Shown: positions 44,415 to 54,947, counted from the first letter of the stretch. The stretch: DNA of 64,000 nucleotides from an uncultured Bacteroidales bacterium (GCA_937926515.1 CALAZZ010000146.1:5975-69974); one strand, 5' to 3'. The notes: generated by a model from the sequence alone, not told the origin. Program-made: numbers and translations.

Positions 44415-47400
44415 TCAACGGCTGATCACCAGTTTTCGGTTTACCGATATTTGATATCCCTGCTGATCCGTCAGGATAAAGCGGTAGATATATAGTCCTG
44501 CCGGGAGCAAATAGCCATTGGCATCTCTACCGTTCCAGTCCAAAACAAATTCAACGCTTGACAATTTCACTTCTTTCGCTTCCAGGGTGGTGGCATGAGT
44601 GCCGTCTATCCTGAATAAATCGATCTGTATGTCTACTAACTCTCCGGTTTTGTCATGCTCAAAAACAAATTGGGTATTTTCATTGAATGGGTTTGGCCTG
44701 TTTGACAGCCGGTTCAAACTGATATTATGCGAACCATCGATCACAAAATGCACTTCGGCCTCGGATGAGTTGTTATGCAAATCCCACACCTTGAGTTTGA
44801 AAGTGTGCGTTCCATTTTCAAGATAAGGTAAGGTAAATGTCAACCTGCCGGAAGTATAGCTATCTGTATCTGACACATAGGCTTCATTCAAGTTAAAAGT
44901 GGTGGCTGTACTGTGGTTGAGGTAGCCCATGATGTCCCTGCCAATACCAACACCCAGGTGATTAATTCCTTGTGGATCCGATATATAGGCATGAACCACC
45001 ACATCATTTTTTACCACATCGCCATCTTTAAAGCCGGGATAATTGATATACATATCAATGTCGGGCCCATGCTGATCAGGGATCATATCCTGATCGATTC
45101 CACCAATTATCAGATCTGAAAACTCTCCGGAAGCATCAGCATAAGTGGAGGTATCAACAGCGTAATAGCTGATCCGGCCCACATCATATTGATAGGCGAT
45201 GTCCTTGGGTACGGCAAAGCTGAACTCGAAACTGCCATCCCGTACACTAACCTTGCCGTAATGTATCACCTTGTCAAAATAGCTGAAATTTGTTGGATGA
45301 CTTCCGGTGGCATTTCCGAGTGTACGATAAATGGTTTTCTTGTCAAAGACCTTGGGATAAACATATCCGTTGAAATTATTTTCCCTCTTACCTTGCTCAT
45401 CAACAATTTCTCCGGTGATATGAACCAGTGACATTGCTCTGATCGTATCCACACGTGTAATAATCTCGTTATTGAATGTGGTTGTAACCACACGCTTTGA
45501 AGGGGTCACCAAACGAAGGGCCGGATCGCCCAGCAATACAAAATTGTAAATATTAGCATTTGACGGGTTTTTGCTTCTGCGCAGCACATCGCCCAAGCGG
45601 TCAACACCTGGCATGGTCGATTTGAAAAGATCAAAATAGATCCTGCGGTTCAACACAAAGTTCGAATGAGCAAAAGCAAGCCGGGTTGTGGTCATGAGGG
45701 CAATACCTCCCCCAAAACGGTTAAGGATGAGCCGTTCACCCGCCGAAACAAACTCCGGATCATCGAAGCGACTGAATTCACATGTGGCTGTAATAAAAAG
45801 TGGCATTTGATCAAAATTCCTGAGCCCATTGATATCAGAAACCGTAATAACCCGTTCATCAGTGAGTCCGTTTACCCCACCATGACCCGTGTAGTTTACA
45901 AGCAAAGCGCCTGTTTCAATCTGTTTGACAATGGCCTTGTTGGCATCGGGGTAGCGAAACCCGCCGGCTACGGTTTGACGAGGAAAGGCATCAAGGTACA
46001 CCTTGCTAATATTCAAAATATTACGAGAGGTATCTACTATATATGCCAACGACTCTGCCTGGTTAAAATGCAGGTTATTATCGCGATCATCGCCCATGAA
46101 AGTGATGTTGTTTCGCCAGCCGCCGGTGACTTCCGGTCCGGGTGTCATATAATGTTTCACTTTTTGAACCATAAGCATCGCTTCATCCTCATTGGTTACA
46201 GGAAAACGTCCTATGCCCACATCCAGCGTACCTGCCATAAGATAGCCCTCTTCAATATCCAGCAAACCAAAATAATCATCAGTGACCCAGCTGGCTGTTT
46301 CTCTTAAGGACTCCGTAGCCTGGTAGGTGGGTACAAAATTGGTATTGTGGCTCAGCCTGTCCTTATAATCATAGGAAGCATCGCCAAACATTAGCAGATA
46401 TTTAAGGTTTTGATTGCTGCGAAGATAAACCATGCGCACAAAATCACGTAAAGCAGTGATATCAGCTGCGCCACTTGCAAACTCATTGTATATTTCATCA
46501 ATGCAAACAACAATCGTATTCAGCCCTTGCCGGTTTCTGTGAAATTCGGCCAGATCCATGGCTTGCTCCCTGAAACGCTGATGTGCCACAATAATATAAT
46601 CAGCATCACTGATCCCGTGCAGATTTTGATTTTCTATCGGCCTGGCTGAAACGACCTGCAAAAAATGGCTGTCATCAAACAAGATGTATTCACGCAATGA
46701 GTCTGTAAGTACCTTAAAAACAAGCTCCTGTCCATTGATATCGAAATCCTGTTTCAATGGCCTCAATGGGTTGGTAATATCCCAAAGGCTCACTTCATGC
46801 CCTGCCTGCTCTACATGAAAGCGACTGATGGCACCGCTGCCCGTAGCAGAAGGATTTCTGAACAAAAACTGCCCGCCATTGTATTGCAAGCCGCACCAGG
46901 CATTCAGCCTGATATAGTTGAGCCATCCCCTGGATCCGTTGCTATTGGCATAAAAATTAACACGAATATTTTGCCGGGGACCATCAGGATAATAGTTTGC
47001 GATCTGGACCGACTCACGTGCATAAAGGGATTCGTTGGGATTCACACTTCTGAGCTGTGTGAGGTTGATCACCTCCTCCCCATTCACTTCCATATTAAAA
47101 AACATGTCCTCATTAACGGAACGTGCAACAAAATGGGCCTGAACAAAGACCTGACGGTCAGTCAGGATGTTTGGAAAATGAACCTCCAGATCAAGGTTAG
47201 ACCTGGTCGTAGAAAACTCTTCTCCATACCATTCCCTTCCTGTCGACATTAAATTTACAAGGTCAAGTTCATGAAAATGATAAGCCAGGTAACTGTTGAT
47301 CTCCTTGCTTATGTTACCGCTTGCCTGCTCCTTGTTTGTGATCCGAAGACCATCATCTTCTGAATCAACATTTAGAAAATAAAAAGTGGTATCGGTATAG

Positions 47401-48230
47401 AAGTTCACCTGGTGGTCAAAACGATTGGTAAGGCTATTGTGCCTGATTCTTACCGGACTAAGCCCATAAAACAAGATGTAGTCTCCCTCGTCGAAACTGC
47501 CATCCTCCTGGCCGTGCACATAAACGGCATTCTCGATCAGGTCATCCGGACGGCTTTGGTTGTTTGCTTCAGGCAGCATCCCGTTTCCGTTACCATACAA
47601 CCTGATTTTATGTGGGTTGATGACGGATGGCTGAATCCCCATCTGCTGAAGGTCTGCATAGGTAATCTTATAAACACCAGACTCCTGAATACCAAGCTTA
47701 TACCAATCGCCGGTATGCAGCACTGATTGCTCAGTGTAATCCGGGATGGAATAATCAGTTCTAATCGCCGGGTCAGGAGTTGTTTCATATTCAAGCGCAA
47801 AGGATATCAGCCGTTCTATCCTACCCTCAGACATCCTGAGAGGGAACACAAGCACATCCCTTCCGGAACTGGAAAAAACCTCTTCATTCGGTTGAATAAA
47901 AAAATCATTTCCGATCAGGTCTGCATCGGCCAGTACATTAGCAACAAGTGGTGAGAGCGTATCCCATTGTATATTTACCAGCTTTGCATTGTCGGCGGTG
48001 ATGGAGTCATTAACGATAGGCGCAATGAACCAGGGCAATGAGGCGGTACCGGCCAGATGCGTAAAATGTTCACCAACAAATACATTCAGCTTGTTACCTG
48101 AATGAAGCATAATGGTTTCGGGTGCCCCCCATTCGATCCGAAATGATTTCATCTCCTCTGCCGGCGCCTTGGAAATCAGCACCAAAGAAACGATAAGCCA
48201 TAAAAACAACTTTGTAAATAATCTTATCAT
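44415..48230 (-). CDS. porU: Type IX secretion system sortase PorU (C25-type), copy 1
   Basis: A 1271-residue exported protein. After a signal peptide comes a long N-terminal region (TGDWYKLGIQESGVYKITY is the conserved entry motif), then a gingipain-like C25 peptidase domain with the His of YTGHGGVNGL and the Cys of ITATCEFSRFDD, both intact and about 30 residues apart near position 800. The C-terminal part holds Ig-like strands and ends in a FlgD-like domain (NRPNPFNENTQFVF, LPAGLYIYRFILTD). PorU removes C-terminal sorting signals and joins cargo to surface lipopolysaccharide. It lies 52 bases after a second porU-like gene and has its own promoter box. Confidence 0.92.
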   Translation of the reverse strand: MIRLFTKLFLWLIVSLVLISKAPAEEMKSFRIEWGAPETIMLHSGNKLNVFVGEHFTHLAGTASLPWFIAPIVNDSITADNAKLVNIQWDTLSPLVANVLADADLIGNDFFIQPNEEVFSSSGRDVLVFPLRMSEGRIERLISFALEYETTPDPAIRTDYSIPDYTEQSVLHTGDWYKLGIQESGVYKITYADLQQMGIQPSVINPHKIRLYGNGNGMLPEANNQSRPDDLIENAVYVHGQEDGSFDEGDYILFYGLSPVRIRHNSLTNRFDHQVNFYTDTTFYFLNVDSEDDGLRITNKEQASGNISKEINSYLAYHFHELDLVNLMSTGREWYGEEFSTTRSNLDLEVHFPNILTDRQVFVQAHFVARSVNEDMFFNMEVNGEEVINLTQLRSVNPNESLYARESVQIANYYPDGPRQNIRVNFYANSNGSRGWLNYIRLNAWCGLQYNGGQFLFRNPSATGSGAISRFHVEQAGHEVSLWDITNPLRPLKQDFDINGQELVFKVLTDSLREYILFDDSHFLQVVSARPIENQNLHGISDADYIIVAHQRFREQAMDLAEFHRNRQGLNTIVVCIDEIYNEFASGAADITALRDFVRMVYLRSNQNLKYLLMFGDASYDYKDRLSHNTNFVPTYQATESLRETASWVTDDYFGLLDIEEGYLMAGTLDVGIGRFPVTNEDEAMLMVQKVKHYMTPGPEVTGGWRNNITFMGDDRDNNLHFNQAESLAYIVDTSRNILNISKVYLDAFPRQTVAGGFRYPDANKAIVKQIETGALLVNYTGHGGVNGLTDERVITVSDINGLRNFDQMPLFITATCEFSRFDDPEFVSAGERLILNRFGGGIALMTTTRLAFAHSNFVLNRRIYFDLFKSTMPGVDRLGDVLRRSKNPSNANIYNFVLLGDPALRLVTPSKRVVTTTFNNEIITRVDTIRAMSLVHITGEIVDEQGKRENNFNGYVYPKVFDKKTIYRTLGNATGSHPTNFSYFDKVIHYGKVSVRDGSFEFSFAVPKDIAYQYDVGRISYYAVDTSTYADASGEFSDLIIGGIDQDMIPDQHGPDIDMYINYPGFKDGDVVKNDVVVHAYISDPQGINHLGVGIGRDIMGYLNHSTATTFNLNEAYVSDTDSYTSGRLTFTLPYLENGTHTFKLKVWDLHNNSSEAEVHFVIDGSHNISLNRLSNRPNPFNENTQFVFEHDKTGELVDIQIDLFRIDGTHATTLEAKEVKLSSVEFVLDWNGRDANGYLLPAGLYIYRFILTDQQGYQISVNRKLVISR

Positions 48231-48262
48231 ATTGAAGGCCCGCCCTAATTAAATGTAGAGTA

Positions 48263-48270
48263 CAAAAATA
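48263..48270 (-). promoter_or_regulatory. Promoter -7 box of porU
   Basis: TATTTTTG fits TAnnTTTG in the 52-base gap between the two porU-like genes, 32 bases before the ATG at 48230. It would let porU be expressed apart from the upstream copy. Confidence 0.45.
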
Positions 48271-48282
48271 TATTTTTAAAAT

Positions 48283-51200
48283 TTAACGATGAAACACCAG
48301 TTTTGATCGCAATTCATTTTGTTCGCCCAACTCGTTGGTCACAATCAAGCGGTAAACATACATGCCTTTTGAAATGGGATAGCCTCCCTCGGTTGATCCA
48401 TCCCACCTTATTGGAGTGCTACGGTAACCACCGGGTTTCATTTCTTCCCTGATGATTCTCACCAGGTTTCCACTCATATTAAATATCTGTATTTGTACTT
48501 CCAGCTCACGTCCTGCCTGGTTATGGTCGAACACAAAATAGGTTTCATTCCTAAATGGATTGGGGTAATTCATCAGGTGATCAAGGGCCATCTGCCCGCT
48601 GTTCACCACCACAAACTCCATGCTGGCTTCACTTGAATTGTTAAACACATCCCATACCTTAAGGCGTAGATGGTGCAGACCTTCATTTAAGGAGTAGAAT
48701 GGGTAAGCAATGCTGCCCGAATTATTCTTGTCCAGATCTGAGCGGTAATAATCATTCAAAACGGCAGATAAATTCGTTTCGCCGGTGATGGTGGCCACAA
48801 TATCATGTCCAATACCCGATCCGGTTGTATTTATTCCGCTTTCATCCGACACAAATGCAAGCAGTATCGGTCGCTCGTCTGTGGTATCACCGCTTTTGAA
48901 TGTGGTATCGTTCATGAACAGCCTGATCTCCGGACCGTTCTCATCTGCAACCGCATTCTCGTTAAATCCGCCTACTATGAACCCATCGAAATAGCCATGT
49001 CCGTCTATGTCGTAATTGGTGGCATAATAGCTGATTCGACCGTGTCCAAAGTTGTAGGCTATATCTTTGGGCACTATGAATGAAAACTCAAAATAACCGC
49101 TCACCACTGATGCCAGGCCTTGGTATATGATGCTGTTTTGCAGCGTGAACGTCTGTGGAAATCCGTTTTCATCACCTTTGGTCTCAATCTCCCTTTCCTT
49201 GTCAAAGACCGTGACATACACCACCCCATTGAAATCGTTCAGCAGCACACCCTGGTCGTTGGTTACTTTACCACCTATGCTTACCATATCGAGTGCCCTT
49301 ATCGTATCACTGCGTTGCCCCACATCTTTCCCGTTGATGTGTGTGGTAACCACTCTTTCGGTAGGATATGCCAGTCGCAAGGCAGGATCACCAAGAAGTA
49401 CGAACTTACGGTCATTGGCATCGCCCCTTGATTTTGCCTTGCGTATCACATCACCAAAGCGAGGGTACTCCCCATTTTCCCTGTGGAACATATTGTTGTT
49501 GAACACAGCCCTGTTGAGCACCAGGTTCAAAGAGGCATAAGTGGCACGCGCTGTGGTAAACATAGCGATAGCCCCGCCATTGGGATTCAGAAAGACCATC
49601 TCACCTGCCGAAGTTCGCTCCGGATCATCATACCTGCTGAATTCACATGTGGCCGTAATAAAAACGGGCAACATGTTTATATTGCGCCAACTTTGAATAT
49701 CTGCTATCTCCAGGATGCGTTCGGAAGCCCACCCTACTTCACCACCATGACCGGAATAGTTCATGATCAGCGTTCCTTTTTCCATGCGTCTGTTAATGGC
49801 TTGATTCACCTCAGGTGCCTTCTGTCCACCCGGTGTTGCTATTTGTGGGTAGGCATCCAGATAGATTTTATCAATATTCATGATCGGCCTGGTATTCTGT
49901 ATCAGGCCGGAAAGGTTCTCCGCATCATTCAAATGATGGTTGCTGTCGCCATCATCAGCAACAAACGTAAGGTAGTTCCTCCACGGCCCCATGGTGTTTT
50001 CATCTTTTCGTAAATAATGAATAACCTTGTCCACCATTTGCCTGGCCTGTCTCAGGCTGGATACAGGAAATCTGCCAATGCCAATATCCAGCAAACTACT
50101 GGCATTTCCACCCTCGCCATCATCCAGGTATCCAAAGTAATCGTCAGTGGCTATCGACAGTACAATATGTAAGGATAAATCAGATTGCCAGGTGGGCACG
50201 AAATTCGTATTGCCACCTATACGGTCTTTATAGTCAAATGAAGCGTCTCCGAAAAGAAGTAAATACTTGATTTGGCGACCCGGATCACTGGTCTGATACA
50301 ACATACGAACAAAATCACGTATAGCAGTGATATCCTGTCCTCCGGAAGAAAACTCATTGTAGATCAACTTCGGTGTTGTCACATACACCTCCATGCCGCT
50401 ATGGTTGCGATGAACATTGGCAAGCCGCTCAGCTTCTTCTATAAACTCATCCGGACTGATAATGAGGTAATCAATATTACGCACCGAATGCAAATTTTGA
50501 TTGGCCACCTGTCCAACAAACTCTATCGGATAGTATGAACTGCCATCAAATGCAATGTATTTACGCAGGATGTTCCCGTCAGCACGCCATATCCGGTTGG
50601 TGCCTGACTGGGAGGTTTCAACAAGCTGAGCATGGACAGGATCAGTCACATCCCAAATGGTCAGCTGTGCCCCGGCAGGGTTCAGTTGATATTCATTGAT
50701 CTTTTGAATACCTGTGCTTTCCGGATTGCTGAAGACCAACTGGGGGCCATGGAACTTTAGCTGTCGCCATGCATTCACACTGATGTAATCGAGCCAGCCT
50801 CTTGATGATCCTGCCGTGCGGTTATATCTTACGGTTACCTTCACATTTGATGCTCCAGGTGAGAACTGAAATCCTGCGTTGGCAAGTCTGGCATACTCAT
50901 AGGTTGAAGTGGAGGGAGTCAGGTTTACCACTGCCATCAGCTCATCATCCACATGCCACTGAAACGATGCAGGGTTGTGATTACGCGATGCCGCTTCCGA
51001 CACGACTCTTCCTTCTTTCGAAGTGATGATGTCGGGGAACTGAAAATTGAAATCCTGTATCAGGTTAAAGTCAAACACCTCGCCGTACCATGTGCGGCCC
51101 ATATTGATCAGGTTAATCAAATCCTGCTCGTGCAACTGATAATCCAGAAATTCAGTCACCACATTTGTTGCCTCGCCTGCCGGAGCATTCTGGGGTTGAA

Positions 51201-52092
51201 CCCGCTTGCCAGGACCCAAATCTGTGGTCAGGAAGAAATAGGTGCTGTCCTCATAGTAATTGTTCTGATGTTCAAAAAAACCACTTGCAGGGTTGAGATC
51301 CCAGGTAACCGGACCACGGGCATAAAACAGAATATAGTCATTCGGATCAAAACTACCATCAGACTCACCCACAACAACAATCGGATTCTCAACCAGGTCA
51401 TCATGTCGGACTGCGTCATTCTCTTCCGGTAGGATGCCTCCTCCGTTTCCATATATCCGGATATTTCGAGGATTTATGGATGAAACATTGACTCCCACTT
51501 GTTGCAATTCATTGTATGATATGCGGTGGATACCAGTCTGACCGGTCCTGAACTTATACCAGTTGCCGGTAGCAAGCACTGAGTTATCTGCATAATTGGC
51601 CTCATCCTGCCTCATGACAAATGGTGCATCATCAGTTCCGACTTCAAGCCTGAAACGCAGCAATCTTTCAATGGCACCGCTCTCAGGGTTCAAGCGCAAC
51701 GGCATCACCGAAACCCCGGCGATATACTCCTCCCGTGCCTGACCAATCATATATTTTGCTTTGAACATTGTATCAGGTACAAAACTGCCCAATAGTTCAA
51801 ACTCTCCGTAAGGCAATGGCTCTGTTTCAATTACACTTAATTCAATATCCAGTTGCAATGCCTTGTCAACTACATTGAATGTGGTATAATACCATGGAAT
51901 ATGAAGCAAATCGCTATCGTACCTGGCTTCATCAAAATAAAGTCGTCTGAGGATTTCATGCCCTGGCATATACAGCGAGTCAGCTTGCTTCCAACTGATC
52001 TTATAAACTTTACTGTGTAAAATATTATCCTGTGCCTGTATGGAAGGAGTAGCTGTCAGTAAAAATAATAATGGTAACAAAATATACCGCAT
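48283..52092 (-). CDS. PorU-like type IX sortase, copy 2
   Basis: A 1269-residue exported protein with the same architecture as the adjacent porU: signal peptide MRYILLPLLFLLTATPSIQA, entry motif TGNWYKFRTGQTGIHRISY, C25 domain with the His of YSGHGGEVGW and the Cys of ITATCEFSRYDD, and a FlgD-like end (NYPNPFRNETYFVF, SKGMYVYRLIVTN). Both catalytic residues are intact, so it should be active. The two copies are clearly diverged (many changes outside motifs), so the duplication is not recent. Start at 52092; the frame is open to 52173, but the signal peptide begins here. It is divergent from the porP/sprF-type gene. Which copy is the main PorU is unknown. Confidence 0.88.
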   Translation of the reverse strand: MRYILLPLLFLLTATPSIQAQDNILHSKVYKISWKQADSLYMPGHEILRRLYFDEARYDSDLLHIPWYYTTFNVVDKALQLDIELSVIETEPLPYGEFELLGSFVPDTMFKAKYMIGQAREEYIAGVSVMPLRLNPESGAIERLLRFRLEVGTDDAPFVMRQDEANYADNSVLATGNWYKFRTGQTGIHRISYNELQQVGVNVSSINPRNIRIYGNGGGILPEENDAVRHDDLVENPIVVVGESDGSFDPNDYILFYARGPVTWDLNPASGFFEHQNNYYEDSTYFFLTTDLGPGKRVQPQNAPAGEATNVVTEFLDYQLHEQDLINLINMGRTWYGEVFDFNLIQDFNFQFPDIITSKEGRVVSEAASRNHNPASFQWHVDDELMAVVNLTPSTSTYEYARLANAGFQFSPGASNVKVTVRYNRTAGSSRGWLDYISVNAWRQLKFHGPQLVFSNPESTGIQKINEYQLNPAGAQLTIWDVTDPVHAQLVETSQSGTNRIWRADGNILRKYIAFDGSSYYPIEFVGQVANQNLHSVRNIDYLIISPDEFIEEAERLANVHRNHSGMEVYVTTPKLIYNEFSSGGQDITAIRDFVRMLYQTSDPGRQIKYLLLFGDASFDYKDRIGGNTNFVPTWQSDLSLHIVLSIATDDYFGYLDDGEGGNASSLLDIGIGRFPVSSLRQARQMVDKVIHYLRKDENTMGPWRNYLTFVADDGDSNHHLNDAENLSGLIQNTRPIMNIDKIYLDAYPQIATPGGQKAPEVNQAINRRMEKGTLIMNYSGHGGEVGWASERILEIADIQSWRNINMLPVFITATCEFSRYDDPERTSAGEMVFLNPNGGAIAMFTTARATYASLNLVLNRAVFNNNMFHRENGEYPRFGDVIRKAKSRGDANDRKFVLLGDPALRLAYPTERVVTTHINGKDVGQRSDTIRALDMVSIGGKVTNDQGVLLNDFNGVVYVTVFDKEREIETKGDENGFPQTFTLQNSIIYQGLASVVSGYFEFSFIVPKDIAYNFGHGRISYYATNYDIDGHGYFDGFIVGGFNENAVADENGPEIRLFMNDTTFKSGDTTDERPILLAFVSDESGINTTGSGIGHDIVATITGETNLSAVLNDYYRSDLDKNNSGSIAYPFYSLNEGLHHLRLKVWDVFNNSSEASMEFVVVNSGQMALDHLMNYPNPFRNETYFVFDHNQAGRELEVQIQIFNMSGNLVRIIREEMKPGGYRSTPIRWDGSTEGGYPISKGMYVYRLIVTNELGEQNELRSKLVFHR

Positions 52093-52402
52093 TGGATCAG
52101 CGTATTGGTTAACAATGGCAATGCAATTCGAAAAAACAACTGAACAGATTTGTCCAACCGTTAGGTATAACAAATCAATCGGTAGAATTGTTTTTATGTA
52201 AAAGAATTGATTGACATAAATTTATGTTTTAACGAAACCTGTCAAGAAATATTGCTAAATTGTAACTTTTATGGTCAAACCTACATATAATGATAGCATA
52301 TTCATATCTTAGTTAATCATTTTTAGCAAATGAAGCGCATTCTTATGCAAAAAGGTTGTATAATTGTACCCGAAAAATCCGACCAAAACCATAAAAGGAT
52401 TT
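52093..52402. other. 310-base divergent region between T9SS operons
   Basis: It separates the leftward porU-type genes from the rightward porP/sprF-type gene. No gene is seen. It is AT-rich, has no perfect TAnnTTTG box in a good place, and holds a 14-base palindrome at 52214-52227. Confidence 0.5.
52214..52227. promoter_or_regulatory. 14-base palindrome, possible operator between T9SS operons
   Basis: ACATAAATTTATGT is a perfect palindrome in the divergent region. Its size and place suit a dimeric regulator, but no such regulator is encoded in the window and AT-rich palindromes arise easily by chance. Confidence 0.3.
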
Positions 52403-53404
52403 ATGTTTAGAAAATACCTGCTACCGGCCTTTATCGCATTGGTTTTTACCCCCCTCTTATTGCGCGGGCAAGATCCGGGTTTTTCGCAATTTTACGCCAA
52501 CCCCCTTTATCTTAATCCGGCACTGGCAGGAGCTACCGAATGCGGACGCATCAACCTGAATTACCGGAATCAATGGCCGGCATTCTCCAATGCCTTTATT
52601 ACCTACAGCATCAGTTACGACCAATCCCTTCCGGTGCTGAATGGCGGCTTTGGTGTCCTCGTTATGAGCGACCAGCAGGGTGATGCAGCTTACAACCGAA
52701 CTACCGCAGCGGGTTATTATACTTATAATTTACAGGTAAGCCACAATGCCATGGTAACCTTTGGTGTGAAAGGTGGCTATTACCAGGAAAAACTTAACTG
52801 GGAAAAACTGATCTTTGCTGACCAGATCAATCCAACCACAGGACAGATCACCCCCACCAGCGAAACCCCACCGGAGAACCTCGAAATCTCAACCGTTGAC
52901 TTTGGCGCCGGTATGATCTTTGCAGTGGAAGATCTGTTTTTTGCCGGCTTCAGCGCAGACCATCTTACCCAGCCTGTACTTTCATTCTACGATGATCCCA
53001 ACAGCAAGATGCCCATGAAACTGACAGCCCATGCCGGAACAGTAATCAACCTGACCCAGGGCAGAATTGGAAATTACTACTATACTGATCTCATGCTACA
53101 ACCAAATATCTTGTACCAGCACCAGGGCAAATTCAGCCAGCTTAATGCAGGGCTTTATGCCATGAGGCATCCTTTTGTGCTTGGGGCATGGTTCCGTCAC
53201 AACTTCCAAACAGCTGATGCTGCAATTATCCTTGCCGGCATCACATGGAACAACTTCAGGTTTGGGTACAGCTTCGATATCAGCTTGTCAAAAGTAGGAC
53301 TGCCCGGCGGAGGCGCCCATGAAATTTCCATCGCATGGGACTTCTGCATTGTGCAGGAAACAAAAAAACGTGTAATTCGAGCAATAAACTCACCCTCATT
53401 TTAG
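52403..53404 (+). CDS. PorP/SprF-family type IX secretion membrane protein
   Basis: A 333-residue outer membrane protein. Signal peptide MFRKYLLPAFIALVFTPLLLRG is followed by the family motif DPGFSQFYANPLYLNPALAG, RINLNYRNQWPAF and later FGVKGGYYQEKLNW, with alternating strand pattern to the C terminus. Members work with particular T9SS cargo or with the PorK/N ring. The start is the ATG at 52403, which begins the signal peptide; the frame is open upstream through a TTG. gldJ follows after 38 bases, so they are likely one transcript. Confidence 0.92.
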   Translation: MFRKYLLPAFIALVFTPLLLRGQDPGFSQFYANPLYLNPALAGATECGRINLNYRNQWPAFSNAFITYSISYDQSLPVLNGGFGVLVMSDQQGDAAYNRTTAAGYYTYNLQVSHNAMVTFGVKGGYYQEKLNWEKLIFADQINPTTGQITPTSETPPENLEISTVDFGAGMIFAVEDLFFAGFSADHLTQPVLSFYDDPNSKMPMKLTAHAGTVINLTQGRIGNYYYTDLMLQPNILYQHQGKFSQLNAGLYAMRHPFVLGAWFRHNFQTADAAIILAGITWNNFRFGYSFDISLSKVGLPGGGAHEISIAWDFCIVQETKKRVIRAINSPSF

Positions 53405-53442
53405 TTAATATCAAAGTATTTTAGTCAAAACGAAAATTAAAA

Positions 53443-54918
53443 ATGCTAAGAATCAACAAATTAATCTCTGCAATCATCCTTATAGTAGCTGTAGTATTCC
53501 TCGCTTCATGCAGGAAAGAGTATTCAAGAACTACCGGCTGGGCTTATAATGATCCCGAAATGGGCGGTTTTCAGGTGGCCCAGGTTACCCAACAACCTAC
53601 CGGCCCCGGCCTGGTAGCTATTGAAGGCGGTACCTTTTTAATGGGTGGTACACAGGAAGACATCATGTTTGAGTGGAATAATATGCCAAGGAGGGTAACC
53701 GTATCTTCCTTCTATATGGACCAGACCGAAATCAGCAATCTTGACTACCTGGAATATATCTATTGGTTAAACAGGGTTTATGGGCAAAGTTTCCCGCAAG
53801 TCATTCAGAACGCCCTTCCCGATACCCTGGTATGGCGCGACCGCATGGCATATAACGAACCCATGATCGAAGTGTACTTCAGACATCCTGCCTACCATGA
53901 TTATCCGGTTGTTGGCGTTAGCTGGGTGCAGGCCAATGATTATGCCAACTGGCGTACCGACAGGGTAAACGAAATGTTGCTGATTCAGGCAGGTATACTC
54001 GACTTTGATCCTGACCAGCGAGATGAGAACAACTTTAATACGGAAGCCTACCTGGCAGGCCAATATGTTGGCCTCGTGAGGGACGGCATGGAGGACCTTG
54101 ACCCAAGTGGTACAGGTGTAAGAAGTGTCCGCTATGAGGATGGTATACTGCTGCCTCGTTACCGGCTACCCACCGAAGCGGAATGGGAATATGCCGCCCT
54201 CGGCCTTATCGGAAATACCATGCTGGAACGTGTTGTTGAACGTAGAATTTATCCCTGGAACGGTGCCGGATTGCGAACACACGATAAAAAGTATTACGGC
54301 AGCTTCGTGGCCAACTTCAAAAGAGGACCAGGTGATTATATGGGTGTTGCAGGTAACCTGAACGATGGTGCCGCTTTCCCCGCCCCTGTTGCCTCTTATT
54401 GGCCAAATGATTACGGCTTGTATAATATGGCAGGTAATGTTTCTGAATGGGTGCTCGATGTGTATCGCCCGCTTACTTATGAAGACATGGCTGACTTTAA
54501 CCCATACCGAGGAAATGTGTTTATGAATAAAATGCAAGATGAGGATGGCTTCCTTGCTGAAAAAGACTCCCTCGGACGTATACGTTACGTTCCCGTAACT
54601 GATGAAGAATCTGCTACACGCCCCAACTACCGCAAAGCATACAACGTTAACTATCGTGATGGTGACTTTATGTCGTCCATACAAACAGACTGGCTGAATG
54701 ACCCAGGCGAACCGGATGCCACCGGCAGAATGTATGACTACGGAGGCACAACACTTATCTCTGATCAATCGCGTGTCTATAAAGGCGGATCATGGGCCGA
54801 CAGGGCATACTGGCTTAGTCCGGGTACAAGACGCTATCTTGATGAAAATGAAGCTTCTTCAACGATTGGGTTCAGATGTGCCATGAATAAAATGGGTGGT
54901 TCATTCTCTCGTCGATAA
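53443..54918 (+). CDS. gldJ: Type IX secretion/gliding lipoprotein GldJ (SUMF1/FGE-like)
   Basis: A 491-residue lipoprotein with lipobox LASC and a formylglycine-generating-enzyme-like (SUMF1) domain: GPGLVAIEGGTFLMGGTQED, YMDQTEISNLDYLEYIYW, YPVVGVSWVQANDYANWRTDR, YRLPTEAEWEYAAL, NVSEWVLDVYRP and a C-terminal GGSWADRAYWLSPGTRRYL. The TGWAYNDPEMGGFQ segment just after the lipobox is closer to GldJ than to GldK/PorK. It is a structural part of the T9SS, not an enzyme. Position between porU and murF matches the Flavobacterium order, here with a porP/sprF-type gene added. Assignment to GldJ rather than PorK rests on recall of sequence pattern. Confidence 0.85.
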   Translation: MLRINKLISAIILIVAVVFLASCRKEYSRTTGWAYNDPEMGGFQVAQVTQQPTGPGLVAIEGGTFLMGGTQEDIMFEWNNMPRRVTVSSFYMDQTEISNLDYLEYIYWLNRVYGQSFPQVIQNALPDTLVWRDRMAYNEPMIEVYFRHPAYHDYPVVGVSWVQANDYANWRTDRVNEMLLIQAGILDFDPDQRDENNFNTEAYLAGQYVGLVRDGMEDLDPSGTGVRSVRYEDGILLPRYRLPTEAEWEYAALGLIGNTMLERVVERRIYPWNGAGLRTHDKKYYGSFVANFKRGPGDYMGVAGNLNDGAAFPAPVASYWPNDYGLYNMAGNVSEWVLDVYRPLTYEDMADFNPYRGNVFMNKMQDEDGFLAEKDSLGRIRYVPVTDEESATRPNYRKAYNVNYRDGDFMSSIQTDWLNDPGEPDATGRMYDYGGTTLISDQSRVYKGGSWADRAYWLSPGTRRYLDENEASSTIGFRCAMNKMGGSFSRR

Positions 54919-54947
54919 ATAGAAAAAGTGAATTAAACTAATATATA

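Noticed and set aside
45666..46307. 213-codon frame antisense to porU
   Set aside because: Lies wholly within the catalytic region of porU; no domain or start signal, so a shadow frame.
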